12,275 bases of DNA from Verrucomicrobiota bacterium. GTDB taxonomy: Bacteria; Verrucomicrobiota; Verrucomicrobiia; Chthoniobacterales; UBA10450. The translations under genes and the position numbers were made by a program. Below the pieces are notes generated by a model. The model saw nothing but the letters and a program-made list of their open reading frames with translations, ran no database searches and had not been told where the DNA came from. Within the stretch, counting starts at the first letter, position 1. Each line of letters starts with the position of its first letter. This document shows positions 7,049 through 12,275 of this stretch, piece by piece. Location: the NCBI GenBank assembly GCA_003217965.1, contig QHNB01000111.1, forward strand, positions 1 through 12,275. Direction: 5' to 3'.

Positions 7049-7294
7049 TTGAACACGCTGCCGCAGAAGTTTTCGGAAGTTCTGCTCGATCAACCCGAGA
7101 CCGGTGAGGACCTGCATGTGGTCTCGGTAACACTGAAGGATGGCCGCGTCTTTGAAGATGTCGCGATCTCTCAGTGCTCGATCGTAGCCGCGGTCCGCGG
7201 CCACGCTCATGTGCCATTCGATGCTCGAGACGTCGTGCAGTTGAAGGTGACGCATCAACGCTGGGGTTTTGATCGCCACAGGACAGATTCTTGA
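7049..7294 (+). CDS. Small conserved-looking protein, TTG start, function unknown
   Basis: This is an 81-residue soluble protein I cannot name. The core reads as a small beta-rich fold: DLHVVSVTLKDGRVFEDVAI, then a turn with VRGHAHVPFDARDVVQL and a closing KVTHQRWGF. The pattern 'LxDGRxFxDVxxS...RG...PFDxxDVxxxxVTH' looks like a genuine family. The start must be TTG at 7049 (or ATT at 7046), because a TAG at 7040-7042 closes the frame upstream. GTAGG at 7039-7043 sits 5 nt before the TTG, which supports that start. The divergent DUF6496-like gene begins 133 bases to the left, and the M28 peptidase frame starts about 48 bases to the right on the same strand. Confidence 0.68.
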   Translation: MNTLPQKFSEVLLDQPETGEDLHVVSVTLKDGRVFEDVAISQCSIVAAVRGHAHVPFDARDVVQLKVTHQRWGFDRHRTDS

Positions 7295-7342
7295 GTCTCC
7301 GCAGGGGATTTGCCCTGGCGCAGACCCGCGCGAAAATCCCGG

Positions 7343-8821
7343 ATGCAACGTGTTACCTGCTACCGCGCCTGCCGTCTGCTCCTTATCGTTTCCGGGTTCT
7401 CCATCAGGAGCGCGCTGGCACAAAATATTGGATCGAGCGCTACTCCGTCGGCAAGTCCTAGCCCGACACCGATTGTTTTCTCAGAACGAACCCTGGCTGG
7501 TTTGAAGCAGCTCCAACAGGCGGCCCTGAGCAGCGACTACGCGTTTCGAGAGGTCGCGCATCTGTCGAATAATATTGGTCCTCGCCTGACTGGGTCGGCG
7601 CAAGCGAGCAAAGCGGTTGAATACGTGGCTGCAGAAATGAAAGCGATTGGCTGCCAGGTGCAGCTTGAAAAGGTAATCGTGCCGCATTGGGTGCGCGGTG
7701 AAGAAACCGCCGCGCTCATGCAGTTTCCTGGCCAGGCGGAAGGCACCACCCAAAAGATTGTGCTGACGGCACTCGGTGCGAGTATCGCTACTCCACTCGA
7801 AGGAATCAAAGCCGAGGTCGTTTGCGTGCGCGATTTCGAGGAATTGAAATCACTCCCACGCGAGAAGGTTTTCGGAAAAATCGTGCTGTTTAATCGCGCT
7901 TTTGACGAACGGATGGCGGCTCAAGGTCACGGCGGCGAGGCTTATGGCCAAGCAGTCGTCTATCGCAGTGACGGTCCAAGCGCAGCCGCCAAACTGGGTG
8001 CAGTCGCATGCCTGGTCCGCTCAGTGGGCGGTGCCGACTATAGACTCCCGCACACTGGCCAAACTAAATACGAAGATGGGGCGCCTAAAATTCCGGCGGC
8101 TGCCGTGACCGCCGAAGACGCCGACCTAATCGCAGCGCTCACGCGTGAAGGAGCAGTGAAAATGAAACTGGTTCTTACGCCCCAAATTCTGCCGGACGGC
8201 GAAAGTGCCAACGTCATTGCCGACATCAAAGGCAGTGAACAGCCGGAACAAGTTGTTATTGTTTCGGGCCACCTCGATTCCTGGGACCTCGGCACCGGTG
8301 CCATCGATGACGGCGCCGGCGTCGCAGTTTCCATGGAAGCGGCCCATTTGATTCAGCACTTGCATTTAAAACCGAAGCGGACCATCCGCGTGATCGCATG
8401 GATGAATGAGGAGAACGGATCAGCCGGCAGCAAGACTTACGCTAAGGATCACGCCTCCGAATTCACGAATCACTTTGCCGCCATCGAGACTGACGGCGGC
8501 GCCGGTCACCCGCTTGGTATCAACATCAAAGGAAAACCGGAAGTGAAAGCAATGTTTTCGCCGGTCGGGAAGGTCTTACAGGATTCAGGTGCCGGCATTC
8601 TCAGTTTTGCCGAGCACGCAGGTGCCGACATCGAGCCGCTCGAAAAGGCAGGCGTGCCAGCGTTTGCACCGATTCAAGATAGCCGTTTCTATTTCAACTA
8701 TCATCACACCGCTGCTGACACTCTCGATAAGATTGTGCCGGATGAACTGCAGGAAAACGCGGCCGTTATCGCGGTCTTAAGCTATGCCCTCGCGAATATG
8801 GAGCAGCCGCTGCCGCGCTAA
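7343..8821 (+). CDS. Secreted M28-family zinc metallopeptidase (aminopeptidase-type)
   Basis: This 492-residue protein is exported by a signal peptide (MQRVTCYRACRLLLIVSGF, cut likely after SALA), followed by a Ser/Pro/Thr linker (SASPSPTP). The M28 di-zinc site is complete in 492-residue numbering: H310 (GHLDSWD), D322/D323 (AIDDGAG), the NEEN pair E356 (general base) and E357 (ligand), D384 (ETDGG) and H455 (YHHTAADT). The roughly 150 residues before GHLDSWD look like an inserted PA-type domain, as in carboxypeptidase Q-like and other M28 enzymes. It probably removes N-terminal residues from peptides, or cleaves dipeptides, outside the cytoplasm. ATG 7343 is chosen because it gives a normal signal peptide. 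An in-frame TTG at 7310 adds 11 residues, and its GGGG is only 2 nt away. The following gap to 9002 shows no gene. Confidence 0.93.
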   Translation: MQRVTCYRACRLLLIVSGFSIRSALAQNIGSSATPSASPSPTPIVFSERTLAGLKQLQQAALSSDYAFREVAHLSNNIGPRLTGSAQASKAVEYVAAEMKAIGCQVQLEKVIVPHWVRGEETAALMQFPGQAEGTTQKIVLTALGASIATPLEGIKAEVVCVRDFEELKSLPREKVFGKIVLFNRAFDERMAAQGHGGEAYGQAVVYRSDGPSAAAKLGAVACLVRSVGGADYRLPHTGQTKYEDGAPKIPAAAVTAEDADLIAALTREGAVKMKLVLTPQILPDGESANVIADIKGSEQPEQVVIVSGHLDSWDLGTGAIDDGAGVAVSMEAAHLIQHLHLKPKRTIRVIAWMNEENGSAGSKTYAKDHASEFTNHFAAIETDGGAGHPLGINIKGKPEVKAMFSPVGKVLQDSGAGILSFAEHAGADIEPLEKAGVPAFAPIQDSRFYFNYHHTAADTLDKIVPDELQENAAVIAVLSYALANMEQPLPR

Positions 8822-9002
8822 CGAGATTTGTTTCTTCCGCTACAATCCAACAGGTACCGTGTTCGCGCAGTCGGTCGCCGATCAACGAAAGGAACGCAGG
8901 CTGATCAGATAATCCGGGGAAGGGGTTTGGCAGGCATCTTAAGCGTCCCGATCAGTCGCTTGCTTATCGCTTTTGGGGAAACCATGAGCTAACCTCCGGC
9001 GC

Positions 9003-9419
9003 ATGAACGCTACCCGTCTGCTAGTCGCTATCCTCATTGCTTTCGTCGTCGTTTTCGCAACCGATTTTGTCATCCACTCCATCTGGCTGATGCCTGATTA
9101 CAATGCGACGAAGTCGCTCTGGCGATCCGAAAGCGAAATGACCGCTCATTTCCCCTTTATGCTGGCCGCTCAATTTCTCTTTGCTGCCATGCTTTGTGTG
9201 ATCTGGGCGCTCGGCTTCGCCGGTCGCGGCCTTGGCACGGCGATCGTGTTTGGCTTATTCATGGGATTGTTCCAACAAGTCTGGCCAATTGCGACGTACG
9301 TAGTGATGCCGTTGCCGGGAACGATCGCGGTCAAATGGATACTCAGCGGCGTCTTACAAGTAATCTTGGTTACGATTGTGGCCGCGCTCGTCTACCGTCC
9401 ACGCAGCGGCGCCGCATAG
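9003..9419 (+). CDS. Small four-helix integral membrane protein, unknown function
   Basis: This 138-residue protein has four predicted membrane segments at about residues 5-27, 52-72, 76-101 and 108-131. Helix 1 contains Asp21 and His25 (ATDFVIHSIWLMPDY), and a loop with LWRSESEM precedes helix 2. The arrangement 'helix-H-x-x-x-LxPDYxxTxxLWRxExEM' recurs in uncharacterised bacterial membrane proteins, but I cannot name the family with confidence. The stop is 3 nt before the ATG of the Coa1-like gene, so the two are almost certainly one transcript. No Shine-Dalgarno precedes the ATG. Confidence 0.8.
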   Translation: MNATRLLVAILIAFVVVFATDFVIHSIWLMPDYNATKSLWRSESEMTAHFPFMLAAQFLFAAMLCVIWALGFAGRGLGTAIVFGLFMGLFQQVWPIATYVVMPLPGTIAVKWILSGVLQVILVTIVAALVYRPRSGAA

Positions 9420-9422
9420 TTA

Positions 9423-9869
9423 ATGGACGAAAATCCCCCGCCGATCCCGCCCATTCACCGGCCAAACTGGTTCTCGCGCAACTGGAAGTGGGCACTGCCG
9501 GGCGGCTGTCTCGTTGTTTTGCTCGTTGGGGTCGCTTTTGTGGCCGCGGCATTCTTTCTCGCGCTCGGAATGATGAAACAATCGGACGCCTACAAGATCG
9601 CCGTCGACCGCGCGCAGCAAAATCAAGCGGTCATCGATGCCCTCGGTTCGCCCATATGCGCCGGCACGTTTGTCTCTGGCAGCAGCCATGGGGAGGGTCC
9701 GAACGGTGATGCGAAGCTTTCGATCCCGCTTAGCGGGCCGAAAGGAAAAGGAACCCTCTATGTCGAAGCGACAAAATCGGCCGGAGTCTGGCAGTTCGTG
9801 ACCCTGGTTTTGAAAATCGAGAAAACCGGGGAGCGAATTAATCTGAATCAAATCCCGCGGCCACAATAG
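9423..9869 (+). CDS. Coa1-like (cytochrome oxidase assembly factor 1 family) membrane protein
   Basis: This 148-residue protein has a Pro-rich cytoplasmic N-terminus (MDENPPPIPPIHRP), one membrane helix (about 24-50) and an outward-facing domain of about 95 residues. That domain follows the Coa1/Tim21-type pattern: SDAYKIAVDRAQQNQAVIDALG (helix), a GSPI turn, then strands around DAKLSIPLSGPKGKGTLYVE and SAGVWQFVTLVLKIEK. In mitochondria Coa1 helps assemble cytochrome c oxidase. Bacterial members are numerous and mostly uncharacterised, so a role in respiratory-complex assembly is inference. It forms a tight pair with the four-helix membrane protein upstream. No heme- or copper-ligand motif is visible, and no oxidase genes lie in the window. 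Confidence 0.75.
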   Translation: MDENPPPIPPIHRPNWFSRNWKWALPGGCLVVLLVGVAFVAAAFFLALGMMKQSDAYKIAVDRAQQNQAVIDALGSPICAGTFVSGSSHGEGPNGDAKLSIPLSGPKGKGTLYVEATKSAGVWQFVTLVLKIEKTGERINLNQIPRPQ

Positions 9870-9923
9870 CCACACGCGCATTTCTTTACGATCGCGCCGG
9901 GGCGGATACTTTGATCGGTTCCG

Positions 9924-10979
9924 ATGGCGATCACTCAGGAGCAGATTAAGGAGGCATTGAAGGGGGTGAAGTATCCAGGCTTCAGCCGCGACATTGTGTC
10001 CTTCGGTCTGTTGAAAGAAATCGAGGCGACAAATGGCGATGTCCGTGTGCAGCTTACATTGACAACGAATGATCCGGCGGTGCCCCGCACGATCAAAGCC
10101 GAGGCCGAACATGCTCTGCGCGAAATTCCCGGTGTCCGTGAGGCAAAAGTACTAATTGACATTCACGCGCCTCCAACCGGCGTTGGAAATTCCGGAATCG
10201 GCGCAACGCGAATCGCGGGAGTCAAGCACATCATCGCGATCGCAAGCGGAAAGGGCGGGGTTGGTAAATCGACGGTCGCGGCCAATTTGGCGGTCGCTTT
10301 CAAAAATGTTGGCACCGAGGTAGGGGTGTGCGACTGCGATATTTACGGTCCGAGTATTTCGCTCATGTTTGGTTCGCGCCAACGGCCGTTCGCCACGGAA
10401 GAGAACCGCATTGTGCCAATCGAGCAGTACGGACTACGGCTGATGTCGATGGGATTTCTGCTCGACGATACGGCGCCGGCAATTTTGCGCGGCCCGATGG
10501 TAACGCGTTACACCCAACAATTTCTGCGCCAGGTGGAGTGGGGCGAACTGGATGTCCTCGTGCTCGATTTACCACCAGGCACGGGCGACATTCAGCTCAC
10601 AATCGTGCAAACTGTTGCTCTGGCGGGTGCCGTTATTGTGACCACGCCCCAGGAGGTCGCGCTCATCGATGCACGCAAAGCGGCGGCGATGTTCGAAAAA
10701 GTCAACGTCCCCGTGCTCGGCTTGATTGAAAATATGAGCTACTTCGTTTCGCCTTCGGATAACAAGCGCTACGATATTTTCGGCAGCGGCGGGGGCGAGC
10801 GTGAGGCCAAGCGACTGCGAGTTCCACTGCTCGGCCAGATTCCGATCGATATTGCCACGCGTGAAGCAGGAGATCGGGGAATGCCGATTGCGGCAGAAGA
10901 GCCGGAATCGATTGTTGGCGCTGAGTTCAGCCGGATCGCTCGGGAGTTACTGGCGAAACTCGATCAAGTCGTCTCGTAG
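9924..10979 (+). CDS. apbC: Mrp/ApbC-type P-loop ATPase, iron-sulfur cluster carrier family
   Basis: This 351-residue protein has two domains. Residues about 5-80 are a MIP18/DUF59-type domain (IKEALKGVKYPGFSRDIVSFGLL). From about 100 comes the Mrp/NBP35 ATPase, with deviant Walker A GKGGVGKS (109-116), the CDIYGPS block (138-144), RGPMVT (189-194), LVLDLPPGTGD (212-222) and the IENMSYF ... IFGSGGGE block (268-292). Family members bind and transfer Fe-S clusters as dimers through a C-terminal CxxC after ENMSYF. Here that place reads VSPSDNKRYDIFG, with no Cys at all, and the only cysteines are C136 and C138 in VCDCD beside the P-loop domain. So the ATPase assignment is firm, while cluster carrying by the canonical site is doubtful. 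The ATG 9924 gives the standard length. It is followed on the same strand by the 82-residue gene and pyrR. Confidence 0.92.
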   Translation: MAITQEQIKEALKGVKYPGFSRDIVSFGLLKEIEATNGDVRVQLTLTTNDPAVPRTIKAEAEHALREIPGVREAKVLIDIHAPPTGVGNSGIGATRIAGVKHIIAIASGKGGVGKSTVAANLAVAFKNVGTEVGVCDCDIYGPSISLMFGSRQRPFATEENRIVPIEQYGLRLMSMGFLLDDTAPAILRGPMVTRYTQQFLRQVEWGELDVLVLDLPPGTGDIQLTIVQTVALAGAVIVTTPQEVALIDARKAAAMFEKVNVPVLGLIENMSYFVSPSDNKRYDIFGSGGGEREAKRLRVPLLGQIPIDIATREAGDRGMPIAAEEPESIVGAEFSRIARELLAKLDQVVS

Positions 10980-11050
10980 CATCTTGGGTTAAATAGGTAT
11001 GGCCAATGCTACGTCCACTAATGATGGAAGATTGACCAATTCCTGTTTTT

Positions 11051-11299
11051 ATGGATAACACTGACGAGATGACTGCGTCGAAAGAGGATCAATCGCAGTT
11101 CGTTAAGAACTCCGTCCTCTACAAGGAGTTTTTGGCAGAGCGAGAAGAGATTCTAAAGCACAAGTGGATCGAGAGCGAAAAGGCTGGAGCCGACATCGGT
11201 TTTGAGAAGGCGCTGCTCGACTGGATCGTGAGACACCGTTCAAATTGGCGTCAAAAGCGCTTGAAGGAGGGCCGGGCCGCGACCACTGTTCCCGCATAA
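11051..11299 (+). CDS. Small charged protein (82 aa), unknown function
   Basis: This 82-residue soluble protein is predominantly helical. A flexible acidic N-terminus (MDNTDEMTASKEDQSQ) leads to a conserved-looking block, REEILKHKWIESEKAGADIG then FEKALLDWIVRHRSNWRQKR. There is a faint likeness to helical segments of DUF4032-type proteins, too weak to name it. The ATG at 11051 is the first in frame; ATG 11069 would remove six residues. Neither has a Shine-Dalgarno. It sits 71 bases after apbC and its stop is 8 bases before the PyrR-type RNA element, so pyr transcripts starting upstream would pass through it. Confidence 0.72.
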   Translation: MDNTDEMTASKEDQSQFVKNSVLYKEFLAEREEILKHKWIESEKAGADIGFEKALLDWIVRHRSNWRQKRLKEGRAATTVPA

Positions 11300-11307
11300 C
11301 ACTACTT

Positions 11308-11342
11308 TTCCTTTAACGCGATCCCGCGAGGTCGCAAAGGAA
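11308..11342 (+). promoter_or_regulatory. PyrR-binding RNA stem-loop that sequesters the pyrR ribosome-binding site
   Basis: The lower stem is TTCCTTT (11308-11314) paired with AAAGGAA (11336-11342), which is the pyrR Shine-Dalgarno. After a three-base left bulge (AAC), GCGA (11318-11321) pairs with TCGC (11332-11335). T22 of this block is bulged, CC (11323-11324) pairs with GG (11330-11331), and the loop is CGCGA. The upper part reads GATCCCGCGAGGTC, against the B. subtilis PyrR-binding loop consensus ARUCCNGNGAGGYU. All ten core positions match, and the outer A-U is replaced by a compensating G-C. In Bacillus, UMP-bound PyrR grips this loop. Here the ATG is only 3 nt past the stem, so control should be of translation, as known for mycobacterial pyr mRNA, not attenuation. 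Confidence 0.85.
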
Positions 11343-11345
11343 GTC

Positions 11346-11912
11346 ATGACTAAATCGGATACGTCTGTCGCTAGCGCCGTCCTGATCATGGACGGGGACG
11401 CCATTCGCCGGGCCCTGCGGCGGATCGCGCACGAAATTGTCGAGCGCAACCCTGATCTAAAACGGGTGGTGCTAGCCGGGATCCCATCGCGCGGCAACGA
11501 GATCGCGCGCCGCATCGCCGACACGATCTCGGTGATTGAAGAGACAAACATTGATGTCGGCACAATCGATGTTGCCATGCATCGCGATGACGTCGGTACA
11601 CGCTCGGAATTGCCAATCGTCCAAGCTTCTCGCCTGCCATTGCCATTGGAGAATCGCACTGTCGTCATCGTCGATGACGTGCTCTTCACCGGCCGAACCG
11701 TCCGAGCAGCGATGGATGCGATCAATTCATTCGGACGACCGGCGCGAATTCAATTAGCTGCATTGATTGATCGAGGACATCGCGAATTGCCGATTCGGGC
11801 CGATTACGTTGGCAAGAATTTACCGACTGCATTTACCGAAAAAGTTCGCGTGCAATTAGGCGATGACCAGGGAAGTGAAGGCGTTTGGTTGATTAAGGAG
11901 GAAAAGCGATGA
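11346..11912 (+). CDS. pyrR: PyrR, pyrimidine operon RNA-binding regulator / uracil phosphoribosyltransferase
   Basis: This 188-residue cytoplasmic protein of the type I phosphoribosyltransferase fold senses UMP/UTP and binds a specific stem-loop in pyr mRNA. Many members also make UMP from uracil and PRPP. Visible features are VVLAGIPSRGNEIARR (residues 41-56, the GI-x-RG loop), DVAMHRDDVG (75-84), the PRPP loop VVIVDDVLFTGRTVRAAMDA (106-125), and the PyrR signature LIDRGHRELPIRADYVGKNL (140-159). Length is near the usual 180. The ATG at 11346 is preceded by AAAGGAA, which is buried in the PyrR-type stem-loop described separately, implying autoregulation. Its stop overlaps the pyrB start (ATGA at 11909-11912), so translation of the two is coupled. 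Confidence 0.95.
   Translation: MTKSDTSVASAVLIMDGDAIRRALRRIAHEIVERNPDLKRVVLAGIPSRGNEIARRIADTISVIEETNIDVGTIDVAMHRDDVGTRSELPIVQASRLPLPLENRTVVIVDDVLFTGRTVRAAMDAINSFGRPARIQLAALIDRGHRELPIRADYVGKNLPTAFTEKVRVQLGDDQGSEGVWLIKEEKR
11895..11901 (+). promoter_or_regulatory. Strong Shine-Dalgarno of pyrB inside pyrR
   Basis: AAGGAGG, the full anti-16S complement, lies 7 nt before the pyrB ATG. It is the best ribosome-binding site in the window, where most genes have none, and it fixes the pyrB start. It also suggests that pyrB can be translated by fresh ribosomes as well as by coupling through the ATGA overlap. Confidence 0.85.
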
Positions 11913-12275
11913 CACGCGCGCGCGAATCGGAGCCGACGGTCGTTTCCAAGATCGAGACACGAACCGATCTGCGCTGGAGTCGCAAGGATTTGCTCGGGCT
12001 GCGGGAGTTATCCGCGGATGAGATCAATTTCGTGCTCGATACGGCGGATGCGTTTAAGCAGGTCGGCACGCGCGAGATTAAAAAAGTACCAGCCTTGCGC
12101 GGAAAAACCTTGGTCAATTTCTTTGTCGAGCCAAGCACGCGGACAAAGACGTCATTTGAGTTGGCCGCATTTCGATTAAGTGCGGACGTGATCAACATCT
12201 CGGTGACAACGTCGAGTCTGACCACGGGTGAGACCTTAAAGGACACGGCAAAAAACCTCCAGGCTTTGCACGCCG
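11909..12275 (+). CDS. pyrB: Aspartate carbamoyltransferase catalytic chain, N-terminal part
   Basis: The first 122 residues of the enzyme that joins carbamoyl phosphate and L-aspartate in pyrimidine synthesis; the gene runs off the window. After an N-terminal extension come LRWSRKDLLGLRELSADEIN, ALRGKTLVNFFVEPSTRTKT (62-81) with the carbamoyl-phosphate loop S76-T77-R78-T79, SFELAAFRLSADVINI, and the 80s loop TSSLTTGETLKDTAKN. STRTKT in place of the usual STRTRT is conservative. The 80s loop is not: the residue directly before GET, Lys84 in E. coli and Lys in the homologs I know, is Thr106 here (codon ACG, 12224-12226). Ornithine carbamoyltransferase is less likely given the pyrR linkage and the GETLKDT form. 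The start is set by AAGGAGG and the ATGA overlap with pyrR. Confidence 0.93.
   Translation, partial: MTRARESEPTVVSKIETRTDLRWSRKDLLGLRELSADEINFVLDTADAFKQVGTREIKKVPALRGKTLVNFFVEPSTRTKTSFELAAFRLSADVINISVTTSSLTTGETLKDTAKNLQALHA

Noticed and set aside
7001..7423. Minus-strand frame of 140 residues across the small TTG-start gene
   Set aside because: It has no recognisable pattern, whereas the plus-strand product in the same place shows a coherent small fold and has a matched GTAGG. It also crosses the region before the peptidase.
8822..8975. Minus-strand open stretch in the gap after the peptidase, with protein-like text (for example LSDQPAFLSLIGDRLREHG)
   Set aside because: There is no usable start codon or ribosome-binding site in that frame, a stop lies upstream, and it runs into the peptidase 3' end. 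It may be a gene remnant, but I cannot support it.
10999..11058. A 19-residue frame (ATG at 10999, after TAGGT) that stops inside the start of the 82-residue gene, considered as a leader peptide
   Set aside because: It has no regulatory codon run and no associated hairpin or terminator; its length is within chance expectation.
11240..11725. Minus-strand frame of 161 residues opposite pyrR
   Set aside because: Its product is Ser/Arg/Thr-rich shadow sequence. The plus strand carries the full PyrR signature motifs.

Overview
This window is a piece of chromosome from a free-living, moderately GC-rich bacterium. It reads as housekeeping genes with a few accessory ones, and I see no phage, transposase, CRISPR array or rRNA/tRNA gene. 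The protein styles (PyrB N-terminus, a secreted M28 peptidase with a Ser/Pro/Thr linker after the signal peptide, a DUF6496-type basic protein, a secreted Asp-box protein, GroEL ending in GGM repeats) suggest a soil Verrucomicrobiota of the Chthoniobacterales type. Acidobacteriota is the main alternative. This placement is inference from family resemblance, not from a marker-gene search.

Layout. (1) 3-1246: the 3' end of groEL, a strong intrinsic terminator, then a Dps-type ferritin: stress and iron protection. (2) 1430-2875: hexameric-type glutamate dehydrogenase. (3) 3013-4512: a secreted Asp-box (BNR) beta-propeller protein. (4) 4513-4908: a gene-free gap holding three degenerate copies of a short dispersed repeat that gives spurious peptides such as ILTEAKDL and ILRFGQDD. 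(5) 4909-6282: an APC-family amino-acid transporter, whose stop lies one base from the stop of a convergent minus-strand pair (6284-6915). That pair encodes two very basic proteins: a DUF6496-like protein and a 55-residue protein found here by hand translation. (6) 7049-8821: a small conserved-looking protein with a TTG start, followed by a secreted M28 metallopeptidase. (7) 9003-9869: a four-helix membrane protein and a Coa1-like single-pass protein, 3 nt apart. (8) 9924-12275: an Mrp/ApbC P-loop ATPase, a small acidic/basic helical protein, pyrR, and the start of pyrB, which runs off the end.

The most informative signal is immediately upstream of pyrR. A 35-base stem-loop (11308-11342) carries a full match to the PyrR-binding loop core (UCCNGNGAGG, here TCCCGCGAGG) with the flanking pairs preserved. 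Its lower stem pairs the pyrR Shine-Dalgarno (AAAGGAA) with TTCCTTT. There is no room for a terminator between the loop and the start codon, so the sequence argues for PyrR repressing translation of its own mRNA, and through the ATGA overlap of pyrB as well. Two other points deserve a look: PyrB has Thr where the catalytic Lys84 (E. coli numbering) is expected, and the Mrp/ApbC protein lacks the usual C-terminal CxxC pair.
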